Shown: positions 16,851-25,675 of the stretch, piece by piece
Layout of the letters: each line of letters opens with the position of its first letter
How positions within the stretch are numbered: position 1 is the stretch's first letter
Assembly: GCA_964537035.1 (NCBI GenBank)
Contig: CAZIAK010000002.1
Coordinates: forward strand, 62,001-126,000
Length of the DNA stretch: 64,000 nt
Origin: CAZIAK01 sp964537035
GTDB lineage: Bacteria; Planctomycetota; B15-G4
Direction: 5' to 3'
Notes under the pieces: generated by a model
Seen by the model: only the letters and a program-made list of their open reading frames with translations
The model's database searches: none
What the model was told of the DNA's origin: nothing
Program-made: the position numbers and the translations under genes

Positions 16851-17771
16851 TCAGGGACGCCGGGGCTTGTTGCGCCCCCCACTGTTCATGGCCGCCATGG
16901 CTTCGGTGTCCATGGGACCGGGCGGCACCTTGAGCTTGCCCAGATCATCGGCGAAGAGCTTCTTGTGCTTCTTGAACCAGTCGTGCCAGTCCTGCTGGTA
17001 GTTCTGGCCAAACGACGGCGGCGCCCGCTCGACGTTGATGGCGAAGGCGGACAAGGCGTCGTGCAGCGTGCGCGCCAGCCCCGCCAGGAGCCGCTCGCCC
17101 GGTGACGTGCCTCCCAGGGTCGACGCGCTGTAGACCGTGGTCTGCTTGATCACCAGCTCGACCGCCTCCTGTGAGCCCAAGGTCAGCAGGGCCGTCACCG
17201 CCGGGCGCACCAGGGTCTGGGACACGGTCTCGAGCTGCCCCCCTGGCCGCAAGACCCGCAGCTCGGTCTCGAGCACAGCGACGGAGCGGTCGTCCGGGTA
17301 GTTGCCCAAGGTGGCGCAGGTGGTCCGGTACACCTCGAGCGCTCCCCTGTACAAGGCTCGGCTCTCATCGTCCGGGCGGGTGGAGGTCCGCTCCATGATG
17401 GCCCGCAGGAACTCGAGGCTCTCATCGCAAGCGTCAATGACCGTGGCCACTTCTCGACCCCAGGAGAGCGCTGTCATGGCCGCGTTGCACACACCCATGT
17501 CGTCATCGTCCAACGCCTCGGCCAGGGTCCTGGCCACCAACTTCTCGGCGCCCCCCTCCTCTTCGAGCTCGCGAGTGCCCTCGGAGTAGGCCAAGACGGC
17601 TTCGATACGTACCGAGGCGTCCTTGCTCTTGAGCCCCTTCTTGAAGGCTGCCCGCAGCGCCTTTTCGGTGGCTGGCTTGTCGAGAGATGCGCTCTGACCG
17701 AAAACCTGCAGAGGAGCACAGATCAGGCCGGCCAGGAGCAGCCACGGGACGGCACATCGTCGGATGAACAT
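16851..17771 (-). CDS. Secreted helical (HEAT-like) protein of unknown function
   Basis: 306 residues from the ATG at 17771, which has GAGGA about 8 bases upstream and gives a good signal peptide (MFIRRCAVPWLLLAG, cleavage after VFGQSA). The mature protein is mostly alpha-helical with repeating pairs of the kind 'ALRAAFKKGLKSKDASVRIEAVLAY' broken into shorter units, suggesting HEAT-type repeats. The C-terminal part contains QDWHDWFKKHKKLFADDLGKL and a short G/N/K/R-rich end. Probably a periplasmic scaffold or binding protein; no enzyme motif seen. The open frame upstream of 17771 lacks any recognisable sequence. Confidence 0.7.
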   Translation of the reverse strand: MFIRRCAVPWLLLAGLICAPLQVFGQSASLDKPATEKALRAAFKKGLKSKDASVRIEAVLAYSEGTRELEEEGGAEKLVARTLAEALDDDDMGVCNAAMTALSWGREVATVIDACDESLEFLRAIMERTSTRPDDESRALYRGALEVYRTTCATLGNYPDDRSVAVLETELRVLRPGGQLETVSQTLVRPAVTALLTLGSQEAVELVIKQTTVYSASTLGGTSPGERLLAGLARTLHDALSAFAINVERAPPSFGQNYQQDWHDWFKKHKKLFADDLGKLKVPPGPMDTEAMAAMNSGGRNKPRRP

Positions 17772-17936
17772 GGGGAGAGTCCTCGAAAACCGCGGGCAAA
17801 GATCGGCCGGCCCGGCAGTGTAACCGGTGGGGCCTGAGCCACCGACGTATGGCACAGGTCAGATCATGACAGTCCGGTCCGCAGCCCACTCCACGGACTG
17901 CCGGACCCAGACGAGGACGGCGAGGGTCCCATGCCC

Positions 17937-17942
17937 TACAAT
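17937..17942 (+). promoter_or_regulatory. Candidate -10 of the Rieske ferredoxin gene
   Basis: TACAAT lies 61 bases before the GTG start at 18004. No strong -35 was found, so this rests on the hexamer alone. Confidence 0.3.
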
Positions 17943-18003
17943 CTGCCGCCTTCTCTGCCAGCCCCTCTGGGCCATGGCGTGCCCCCCTTTTCTGGAGTCC
18001 CCT

Positions 18004-18306
18004 GTGGCCCTCACGAACATCGGCTCTGTCGACAACTTCCCCATCGGCAAGGGCGTCTGCATCGAGGTGGACGGCAAGCGCATCGCCATCTTCAACACCA
18101 CCGGCCAGTACTACGGCATCGACGATCAGTGCCCCCACGCCAACGGCTCCTTCGCCGAGGGCACGCTGTCCGGCTTCAAGGTGACCTGCCCGCTCCACGG
18201 CGCCACCGCCGACGTCCGGGTGGGCGTCTGCACACCCCCCGCCCGTGAAGACGTGGAGACCTACGAAGTGAGCAGCGACGGCAAAGAGCTCTTCATCGCC
18301 CTCTGA
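18004..18306 (+). CDS. Rieske-type [2Fe-2S] ferredoxin
   Basis: 100 residues. The GTG at 18004 is preceded by GGAG with six bases of spacing, which decides this start over an in-frame ATG at 17974. The Rieske cluster ligands are C43-P-H45 and C62-P-L-H65, with the usual GxFxxG spacing between them (GSFAEGTLSG). The sequence begins with the NIGSVDNFPIGKGVCIEVDGK fold seen in NirD-like and dioxygenase-type ferredoxins, here cut to the essential part. No membrane segment, so a soluble electron carrier in the cytoplasm. No oxygenase or nitrite reductase is next to it, so its partner is elsewhere. The gene ends seven bases from the convergent alpha-2-macroglobulin gene. Confidence 0.9.
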   Translation: MALTNIGSVDNFPIGKGVCIEVDGKRIAIFNTTGQYYGIDDQCPHANGSFAEGTLSGFKVTCPLHGATADVRVGVCTPPAREDVETYEVSSDGKELFIAL

Positions 18307-18312
18307 CCGCGC

Positions 18313-21300
18313 TCACTCGATCAGCACCCGGGCGCTGTCGCTGCGGCCGAAGGTCTCAGGCGCGTACATCTCTTCGGCCTTCGCCGGTGGCACCACATAG
18401 CTCCCTGGCGTCGTCGCCCGGGCCACGTAGCTGTAGCGATGGACACCGGGGGACAGACCCAGGGCGAACACCTCGGCCTGGGCGTCCCGCAGGTTCTCGT
18501 GGTCGTACCACTGGCGACCCCAGAACCAACAGCGCCAGAACACTCCAGGGTCGAGGGCCTGTTCCGTTTCGGGGACGGCGCCCGTGATCGCGAAGGCCGA
18601 GTTGAGTATCTCGAAGCCCCCGGGCAGGCGGTCGACCAAGGCCACGTGAAAACGCCGGGAGGTGTTGACCAGGGTCAGGCGCACGGCCACCCGCGCACCG
18701 CGACGGATGACCCAGCCGCCCTGCTCGTCGCGCGCCACGTCGCCCGGATCATCGAGGGCCTCGTACTCGCGCTCGACGGTGAAGCCCGCAGAGACTGACT
18801 CAGAGCTCAGGTCGAGGGACGCGTAGGCCAAGCCCATGCGCCAGTAGAGTCGGCCCGGTCCGGCTGAAGCCACGGTGAGGTCGACGGTGTCGTCATCGGC
18901 CATGGAGTTGAGGGCATCGAGAGGCACGAGCACGTTGCGCCGTTCTGACGTGCGCCCGGCGAAGTCCTCTTCGGCGACCAGTTGTTCGCCCATCCACAGG
19001 CCCGCGGTCAGGTCGGGAGTCTGCCCTTCGTGCAAGGCAAAGTACCGGGACAACGCAAGGAGGGCGAAGACACTCTCCTGGGTGGTGTGCCAGCGACCCG
19101 CCACCCGATGAGAGAGCAACCCGCGCACGAGCTTGGGTTGCAAGTCCTCGTCGAGCCTGCTGGCCAGGAGGCCGTCGAGGACCACCGCGTCCCCACGCCG
19201 GCTGGCCGCGAGCACGAGCTCGCCCGCTTGGTCGTAGCCTTCGACGAAGTGAGCCGTGGAGGCGGTCTCAACCACGCGGTTGCTGAGCTGCCGGTGAACC
19301 TGGGCCACGTCGTCTTTCAACGACGGATCGGCGGCCAGGACAGGCAGCAGCCAGCCCAGGCCGTCGAGGGGCCAGTCGTCGAGGGCGGCAGCGCGCAGCA
19401 GATCGTGGGCGTCGTCGGCCACGTCGTGCCCGGCCCGGTGCAACAGCGACAGCCCGTAGGCCCGGATGACCTGTGCGATGGGCGCGGGCATACGCGGTGT
19501 GCGTGCGTTCAAGTGCGCGCGCAGATCGAAGACGTAGGCCAGGCCCCGCTGCAAGGCCTCCTCTGGCACATCGGCGCCAGCCTGTTGAGCCAGCAGCAGC
19601 GCCTGGGTCACGTGCACGGACAGGTACGGGTCAGAGCGCTCATCCTTGCGCCAGAACGACCAGCCCCCGTCGCTGTTCTGCAGGGCAGAGAGCTGCTCGA
19701 TGTCCTCGCGCACTTGCCCGTCCAGCTCAGGCTCGTCGGGCAAGCCAGCGGCGTCGAAGGCCGCCAGCACATCACCGAGGGCAGCCATGGCCATGACCCG
19801 AGAGGCGCGCTGCTCCGCGCACTGATAAGGGTAGGTGGCCAGCTGGATCACGGCGTCCGTCAGCTCGGCCAGGGCCGTGGTGGCGAAGGTCAGCTCCAAC
19901 CCGCCGAAGCCGGGCAGCGCATCTGTGGGAGGCCTGAGCGGTTGCACGGTGAGGTCGTCGTCCAGGTGCCCGTAGGTCGCGAACGCCTCTGCCGTGGCGG
20001 GGGTCAGCACGGGAAACTCTGCCCGCGCACCGTCCGCCAGCTCGGGGGACAAGACCGCCGCCACCACCGCAGAGAGCCGGGCCTCCCCGGGCTCATGGGC
20101 GCTCACCTCGAAGCGCACCTCGACCCGATCACGGGCGGGCACGAGCACACGGCGCGCGGAGTGGTTTGCAGCCTCACCCAGGTCGAGGCCGGTCGCGCCC
20201 AGACCCACATCGACCAGCAGGTCTTCGTCCAGGCGGTTGTGCACCACCAGGGGCAGCTCGGCGCTGTCGCCCACGTTGAGAAAGCGGGGCGGCGAGGGGC
20301 GGACCATGAGCGGCAGGCGGGCGGTCAACGCCGACTCGCCCATGCCAGCCCGACCGTCGCCTTCGACGGCCAGAGCCAGGATGCGATAGCGGGTCAGACG
20401 ATCGGGCAAGGTGATCGGGATCTGAGCCCGGCCCGAACCGTCGGTCACCACCGCGGGGACGAAGGCCGCCAGCACATCGAAGTTCGTGCGCAGACGGATG
20501 GCCGGTCCGGCACCATCGTCGGCAGCGTCGCCACCGAACCCACGAGCCTTCCTGGCCATTGCCATGGGCGCCTCGGCGTAGTCACCCTCGCCCATGTAGC
20601 CGAGCGAGCGCAGGCCCTGGAGCCTCTCTGCATCACCACCATCGTAGTCGTCGGCGCCGCCCTCGCCTGAGCCATCATCGTTCTGCGACGGGGGGAAGCG
20701 ATCGACCATGGCACCAAAACTCTTCGGCACCTCGATGTCCGGGTCAGAGAGGTGCACCATGTCCCGGCTGCGGTAGTCGCTCGTGCGCCCCGGGTGTGTG
20801 GGATGAAACACACCGAGCGGGTCGGCCAGCTCGCGCCGGGTCATGGCCAGCACCGCTTCGTCTACTACCACCAGCGCCACCTGGGCTCCAGCGACCGGCC
20901 CGCCCTGTGCATCGAGGACAGCCACCTCCACCGAGGTCTCCGATCCGGGGGGCAGCTCTGTGGCTGCGGGCGTGGCCAGCACCTGCAAGCGCTGCGCCTC
21001 GGGAGGCACGGACAAGGTGATCGTGGCCGCGGCATAGGCGGGTCGGGTCGGCTGATCGGGCCTGGAGGTGCCTCCAGACTCGGTCCGCACTGCGCTACCC
21101 ACCCACTCCACGGAGAGCTCGACTTCGGGGCAGTACGCGGCGCTGATGGGCAGGCGCAAGGTGTGGTCGCTGCCGTCGCAGACGAAGCTGCCGCTGGAGA
21201 CCACACCATCTCGGCGCAGGGTGTACAGACCGCTGCCCCCCCCATGGGGCGCCACCACCAGCACTTCTGCAAGGTCGCCGGGCTCGTAGCTCGCCTTGTC

Positions 21301-24300
21301 CGAGATGAGGGTCAGCTCCTCCAGCTCAAGAGCCCGGGACGGTCGGCTCTCGCCCCCGCTCACCCAGACGCTGCGGCTCGAGATGTAGGGCCGTCCGTCG
21401 CCGTCGAAACAGCGGGCGGTGAGGGTCCAGCTGCCGCCCTCGGTCAACATCAGCTCGACGGATACGGGCGCGCTTTCCGAGACAGCAGCGACCTCGATCC
21501 GGGCCACTTCTTCTTCGACCCATGTGCCGTCCTTCAGCCCCCACTCGCGGCGGGTGGCCACGAGAGACACGTCTCGGTCGGACACGGGCAGGCCGTCCAG
21601 GTCGACCACCACGAAGGACAGGGCCAGGGGATCGCCCAGCTCGACGAAGCCTCGCTCCGTGCGCAGCCCGAGGGCGTGCTCCGACGGATGCACGAGCACG
21701 GACGCCGTCCCCGCCCAGCGCTGGAAGTTCACATCGGTCACGGCCGCCTCGACGCTCAGCCTCATGGGCTGGGGAGGGTTCATGGCCAGCAGCTCGGCCG
21801 TGAGCCGGTGGCGGCCGCTGGCGTCTGTGGCCGCGGTCCAGTCCCAGTGTCCGCTGGAAGAACCGCTCGCTCCGCCCCAACCGTCGTAGGAGCCGTAGCC
21901 CCACCAGGGATGCCACTCGCCGAAGCTGAAGCCGGGCCAGCCCGGGGGCGCGTGGGTCGTGGGCTCTGCATCGAGGGACCAGGAAACCGGCGCGTCGGGG
22001 AGGGCACCGCCGGTGTAGTAGAGGGCCTCGGCCACGAGCTGCACGTCGTCGCCCAGCACCACCGCACCCGGGGACGCGGTCACCGACACTTCGTACTCGG
22101 GCAGGCGGAACTCCTGGATCTGAAGACTGTGTCCATGGACGCTGCCCCCACTCAGCCCTGCGTCGTCGAGCGCGAACTCGATGGTGGCCTGGCCCAGGTT
22201 CAGGTCATCAGGCAGCACGCAGCTCAGATCGAAGCCGCCGAAGGCGTCGAGCTGCGCCGTACCTTGGGCCCGCTCCACCCAGCGGGCGTCCCGCAGTCTC
22301 CAGCCCACGAAGCGGCCGGAGACGTTGGGCAGGGACGTGGTCTGGCCGCCCTTCTTCCAGGACACCTGGCGCACCCAGCCCTTGACCCGCACCTCTTCGC
22401 CGGGCTTGTAGAGACCCCGGTCGTCGAAGACGTAGAACAGCGGCGTGACGCCGTGGTCTCGGGCGACCCACTGGCTTGGCGTGCGGTGACTGACGATCCA
22501 ACGGTTCTCGGGCAGCAGGGCCACATCGTCGCCGCGGCGGGCCACCAGCCACTGCACGGACGGTGTCTCGCCAGACAGGGGCAGGCGGGCCAGCCCTCCT
22601 GCGTCGGTGCGGGCGGCCAGACCGTCTGCCGTGTCGGCGCCCTGCAGCGAGACCTCTACGTCTGGCTGCGGTGTGCCGTCCGCCAGATCGGTGACCCAGA
22701 CCAGCAGCTGTTCGCCGTCGAGGGCCGCGTGCAGGCCCAGCTCCGTGCTCTGCACCCAGGAGAAATCGCTGCGCATGGTCTCGCCGTCGTGCCAGTGCGA
22801 GCGCAGCAACAGCTGCCCCGGGTTCCCGTCGAGCAGAGACGCCAGGCCGAGGGTCTTCTCCACCGTGGCGTCGAGATCGGCAGAGAGATCGAGGGTCACC
22901 GACGTGAGCAGCTCGCCCACCTGGGGGATCGGTTCCTTGTTGCGGTGGCCCTGGGACCAGGCACGGGTCAACGGCCACTGAGCAGCCGTGACGCGAGAGA
23001 CGTCAAGGCGCACTTCACCGACGTTCCAGGCCGTCAGGTCCAGGGAGGGCTCGACGCCCGGGTCGAGCACCTGCATGCCCCCGCCCGCGAGGGTGAACGA
23101 CGGCGGCAGGGGGTCGACATGAATGGTCAGCTCCCGTCCACCTTGCAACGTCTGGCCATGGAGATCGCCGATGTCTTCGCCGAGCGTGACCTCGAACCGA
23201 CCCTGTCCCCGGAAGTCGCCGCGCAACAACAGCCGCCGACCCTGAACGGTGACATGCAAACCCGGCACGGACGGTGCGATGGACACGGTCTCGGTGGTGA
23301 CCGTCTCTTCGTCCAACGGGTTGTTGCAGTCGATGGTCAGCCAGCCGTGAGGTGACAGGGGACGGTCAGCAGTCCCGGCGTGGCGCACGATGGTGAGGGG
23401 TGCGAAGGTCTTGTAGGCGTGGCGCCACGGCTGCTCGCTGCGCCGGGGACCTTCTGCGCCCTGCACACCGTCGGCGATCTCCAGCACCAGGCTGCTGTCT
23501 CTCGACAAGGGCTCGGTCGCGGCCAGGACCACCACCCGCTCCGCGCCGTAGCGAGCGATCAGCTCCTGTGCGCCGTCGTCGCTCGCCAGCTCGCCCGGCT
23601 CTGCCAGACGCAGGGTCTGCTCCGTGTCCAAGACCAACAGCACCTCCCGGGTCAGCCGAGCGTGGGCCAAGACCTCTGCGCCGCGCACCGGCTGGTCGAA
23701 AGCCAGGGCGATCAGCGGCTGCAGGGGCAGGCTCTCTCCCCAGGGCCGCTGGTCGATCACGTTCGGGGCTGCGGTCGAGAAGCGCCAGGAGGCGCTGGCA
23801 GGCAACGTGGAGCCCAGGGCAGAGGAGAGGCCCTTGGCGACTTCGACCCGGTGGTGCGTGGCGTAGGCGAAGCGCGTCTCCGGTTCGAAGACCAGGGTGC
23901 GGGTGTCGATCCAGCGCCAGGTCCCCGGGGGCTGGGGCGCCAGGAGCACGGGCACCGCCTCCGCGGGAAGGGCCACGTCGTCCACCGTGCCCAGGGGCAC
24001 CATGGGTTCGGAGAAGGTCAACGAGAGATGGCTGGCCATGGCCACCTCGCCCTCGGGCTGATACCTGAGCAAGGCCAGGGGGGCCTCGCTGCTCACGCTC
24101 GGCACCGTGCTCTCACCAGCCGGGGGAAAAACCAACTGCCGGTCAGTGCCAGCCCGCGGTGGAGCCTTCGTCGTGGAGGGGAACCGAAAGGGGACGGTCG
24201 CCGATGTGTCGGCCGTGAGGGCGGGAGCGCGAGAGAGCAGGGCCTGCGCGGCGTCGGCGTCGAGGGGTTCACCCAGGTTCGAGTTCAGGGGATCGTTCAG

Positions 24301-24909
24301 GCCCGGGGGATCCCTTGACGCAGCCGGGTCTGTGTTGGAGCCGCTGGCTGCCGGGCCGTCGGCGGGCTCGACCAGACGGAGAACCAGGCCCGGTGATTCA
24401 CCGCTGAAGTTGCTTTCGTCGTCGCCAGGCGAAGTGCCTGCTCCGCTCTGCGCAGCAACAATCTCGTTGTCTGCCGCACCGTTGGCTGCTGGGCTGTTGG
24501 CTGCCGAGCCGTCGTCCGTCGCGCCGTTGTCCGTCGCGCCGTTGTCCGTCGCGCCGTTGTCCGTTGCGCCGTTGTCCGTTGCGCCGTTGTCCGTTGCGCC
24601 GTTGTCCGTTGCGCCGCCGGCGGAGGCTCCAGCGGCTGGCTCGACCGACGCCCCCGCATGACTCATCGCGGCCGCTGGATCCTCGCCCGTGCCAGCCCTG
24701 GGGGCGGCGCTGTGCCCGGCGTCCTGCTGACAGGCCGCCGAGAGGAGCAGGGCCACGAGAAGCGTCAACCCTCGAGAGCGACTCCCGAGGCGGGCGGCCC
24801 TTGCGACCCTCCGGCCAGCGGTCCCCTGCCCCCCCATACAACCAGGATTCGTGTGCTGCTGTGCCTGGGGCGTGGGGCCGTGCCCTGCTGCCTTGGTGGT
24901 CTGTGCCAT
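18313..24909 (-). CDS. Bacterial alpha-2-macroglobulin lipoprotein with intact thioester
   Basis: 2198 residues, larger than the E. coli homologue of about 1650. The N-terminus has an arginine-rich stretch, a hydrophobic core (GLTLLVALLLS) and the lipobox LSAAC. Residues of about 75-250 are a low-complexity linker with seven GATDN/GATDD units. MG-type beta domains follow; FVFDDRGLYKPGEEVRVKG marks the MG2-like region. The Cys-Gln thioester is in YPYQCAEQ, with C1697, followed by the alpha-helical thioester domain. A D/G-rich, protease-accessible stretch about 264 residues earlier (near 1410-1460) is the probable bait region. These periplasmic proteins trap host, predator or self proteases by a bait-triggered thioester. 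No PbpC gene, the usual partner in enterobacteria, is adjacent. GGAG lies 9 bases before the ATG. Confidence 0.93.
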   Translation of the reverse strand: MAQTTKAAGHGPTPQAQQHTNPGCMGGQGTAGRRVARAARLGSRSRGLTLLVALLLSAACQQDAGHSAAPRAGTGEDPAAAMSHAGASVEPAAGASAGGATDNGATDNGATDNGATDNGATDNGATDNGATDDGSAANSPAANGAADNEIVAAQSGAGTSPGDDESNFSGESPGLVLRLVEPADGPAASGSNTDPAASRDPPGLNDPLNSNLGEPLDADAAQALLSRAPALTADTSATVPFRFPSTTKAPPRAGTDRQLVFPPAGESTVPSVSSEAPLALLRYQPEGEVAMASHLSLTFSEPMVPLGTVDDVALPAEAVPVLLAPQPPGTWRWIDTRTLVFEPETRFAYATHHRVEVAKGLSSALGSTLPASASWRFSTAAPNVIDQRPWGESLPLQPLIALAFDQPVRGAEVLAHARLTREVLLVLDTEQTLRLAEPGELASDDGAQELIARYGAERVVVLAATEPLSRDSSLVLEIADGVQGAEGPRRSEQPWRHAYKTFAPLTIVRHAGTADRPLSPHGWLTIDCNNPLDEETVTTETVSIAPSVPGLHVTVQGRRLLLRGDFRGQGRFEVTLGEDIGDLHGQTLQGGRELTIHVDPLPPSFTLAGGGMQVLDPGVEPSLDLTAWNVGEVRLDVSRVTAAQWPLTRAWSQGHRNKEPIPQVGELLTSVTLDLSADLDATVEKTLGLASLLDGNPGQLLLRSHWHDGETMRSDFSWVQSTELGLHAALDGEQLLVWVTDLADGTPQPDVEVSLQGADTADGLAARTDAGGLARLPLSGETPSVQWLVARRGDDVALLPENRWIVSHRTPSQWVARDHGVTPLFYVFDDRGLYKPGEEVRVKGWVRQVSWKKGGQTTSLPNVSGRFVGWRLRDARWVERAQGTAQLDAFGGFDLSCVLPDDLNLGQATIEFALDDAGLSGGSVHGHSLQIQEFRLPEYEVSVTASPGAVVLGDDVQLVAEALYYTGGALPDAPVSWSLDAEPTTHAPPGWPGFSFGEWHPWWGYGSYDGWGGASGSSSGHWDWTAATDASGRHRLTAELLAMNPPQPMRLSVEAAVTDVNFQRWAGTASVLVHPSEHALGLRTERGFVELGDPLALSFVVVDLDGLPVSDRDVSLVATRREWGLKDGTWVEEEVARIEVAAVSESAPVSVELMLTEGGSWTLTARCFDGDGRPYISSRSVWVSGGESRPSRALELEELTLISDKASYEPGDLAEVLVVAPHGGGSGLYTLRRDGVVSSGSFVCDGSDHTLRLPISAAYCPEVELSVEWVGSAVRTESGGTSRPDQPTRPAYAAATITLSVPPEAQRLQVLATPAATELPPGSETSVEVAVLDAQGGPVAGAQVALVVVDEAVLAMTRRELADPLGVFHPTHPGRTSDYRSRDMVHLSDPDIEVPKSFGAMVDRFPPSQNDDGSGEGGADDYDGGDAERLQGLRSLGYMGEGDYAEAPMAMARKARGFGGDAADDGAGPAIRLRTNFDVLAAFVPAVVTDGSGRAQIPITLPDRLTRYRILALAVEGDGRAGMGESALTARLPLMVRPSPPRFLNVGDSAELPLVVHNRLDEDLLVDVGLGATGLDLGEAANHSARRVLVPARDRVEVRFEVSAHEPGEARLSAVVAAVLSPELADGARAEFPVLTPATAEAFATYGHLDDDLTVQPLRPPTDALPGFGGLELTFATTALAELTDAVIQLATYPYQCAEQRASRVMAMAALGDVLAAFDAAGLPDEPELDGQVREDIEQLSALQNSDGGWSFWRKDERSDPYLSVHVTQALLLAQQAGADVPEEALQRGLAYVFDLRAHLNARTPRMPAPIAQVIRAYGLSLLHRAGHDVADDAHDLLRAAALDDWPLDGLGWLLPVLAADPSLKDDVAQVHRQLSNRVVETASTAHFVEGYDQAGELVLAASRRGDAVVLDGLLASRLDEDLQPKLVRGLLSHRVAGRWHTTQESVFALLALSRYFALHEGQTPDLTAGLWMGEQLVAEEDFAGRTSERRNVLVPLDALNSMADDDTVDLTVASAGPGRLYWRMGLAYASLDLSSESVSAGFTVEREYEALDDPGDVARDEQGGWVIRRGARVAVRLTLVNTSRRFHVALVDRLPGGFEILNSAFAITGAVPETEQALDPGVFWRCWFWGRQWYDHENLRDAQAEVFALGLSPGVHRYSYVARATTPGSYVVPPAKAEEMYAPETFGRSDSARVLIE
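24511..24615 (-). repeat. Seven tandem 15-bp units coding for GATDN
   Basis: Seven 15-bp units, differing at one or two positions, encode GATDN five-residue repeats (the last one GATDD) in the linker after the lipidated Cys of the alpha-2-macroglobulin. Near-identity at DNA level implies recent slippage expansion, so the copy number may vary between strains. Confidence 0.9.
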
Positions 24910-24977
24910 GGTCCGCTGCTCCGAACAGTCTCACTGGATACTGAATGCTACGTTTCACGCCGCCATCTCTTACGACT

Positions 24978-25005
24978 TTGCCCGCCAGCGAGCCCGGGGT
25001 ATACC
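24978..25005 (+). promoter_or_regulatory. Candidate promoter of the HIT gene
   Basis: TTGCCC and TATACC are separated by 16 bases, and the ATG at 25035 follows 29 bases later. The -10 match is moderate. Confidence 0.35.
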
Positions 25006-25034
25006 GGCGGCCTCCCCTCAACGGACCCATCGCC

Positions 25035-25457
25035 ATGGCCACGCTCTTCACCAAGATCATCGCAGGCGAGCTGCCCGGCCGTTTCGTCTGGAAGGACGAC
25101 CTCTGCGTGGCCTTCCTCACCATCAACCCCCTGAACCCGGGCCATGCCCTGGTGGTCCCCCGAGAAGAAGTCGACCACTGGCTCGATCTCTCCCCCGAAC
25201 TGGCCGCTCATCTGAACGAGGTGGCCAGGCTGGTGGGCACGGCGATCCAGGCAGCGTTCTCACCCACGAAGGTGGGCCTGATCATCGCCGGGCTCGAGGT
25301 CAACCACGTCCATCTGCACGTGGTCCCCATCAACAGTCTAGGCGACCTCAACTTCGCCAACGCCGACACGGCGCCCGAACCCGCCGACATGGATCAAGCA
25401 GCCCAGTCCCTACGCAGCGCCCTGCGAGACCTGGGCCGAAGCGAAGTCTGCGACTGA
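25035..25457 (+). CDS. HIT-family nucleotide hydrolase (HINT/Hit-like)
   Basis: 140 residues, the normal length of a single-domain HIT protein. The catalytic histidine triad is NHVHLHVVP near residue 94-102. The N-terminus MATLFTKIIAGELPGRFVW and the NPLNPGHALVVPRE strand match HIT/HINT proteins, which hydrolyse AMP-linked or dinucleoside compounds (adenosine phosphoramidates, Ap4A). Cytoplasmic. The ATG at 25035 was chosen as it gives the family N-terminus; the frame is open upstream. It diverges from the alpha-2-macroglobulin gene. Confidence 0.9.
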   Translation: MATLFTKIIAGELPGRFVWKDDLCVAFLTINPLNPGHALVVPREEVDHWLDLSPELAAHLNEVARLVGTAIQAAFSPTKVGLIIAGLEVNHVHLHVVPINSLGDLNFANADTAPEPADMDQAAQSLRSALRDLGRSEVCD

Positions 25458-25485
25458 CATCGGCGTGCGAGTGGGGCTAGACCGC

Positions 25486-25660
25486 CGAAGAACGCCCCCC
25501 CGGAAGGCCACAGTCGCTGGTCTCTCCACCGGCGAGGGTGTCCCTGATTCTCACCAAGGGGGGGCTGGAGCGAGTTCACGAGGCAAAGCCGAGTTGTCTG
25601 AGCGCCACGGCCCTCCTTGGTGAGAATCAGGGACGCCCGGACCCTCGCGGAGACCACGAT
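25486..25660. repeat. Intergenic inverted-repeat element, copy 2
   Basis: TCCCTGATTCTCACCAAGG (25541-25559) and its exact reverse complement (25615-25633) form a perfect 19-bp inverted repeat around a 55-base spacer. Pairing extends outward with mismatches through GGTCTC and GAGGGT blocks to about 45 bases per arm. The left half resembles the spacer at 10965-11025. It fills the gap between the convergent HIT and M28 genes and holds no open frame worth calling. It could act as a two-way terminator or be a REP/MITE-like element. Confidence 0.65.
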
Positions 25661-25675
25661 CTGTAGCGCAGACTC

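Noticed and set aside
18982..23355. Two long plus-strand open frames within the alpha-2-macroglobulin gene
   Set aside because: Antisense to a protein with intact thioester and MG motifs; no domains of their own.
24511..24615. Possible CRISPR array
   Set aside because: The 15-bp units are contiguous without spacers and in frame with a coding linker.
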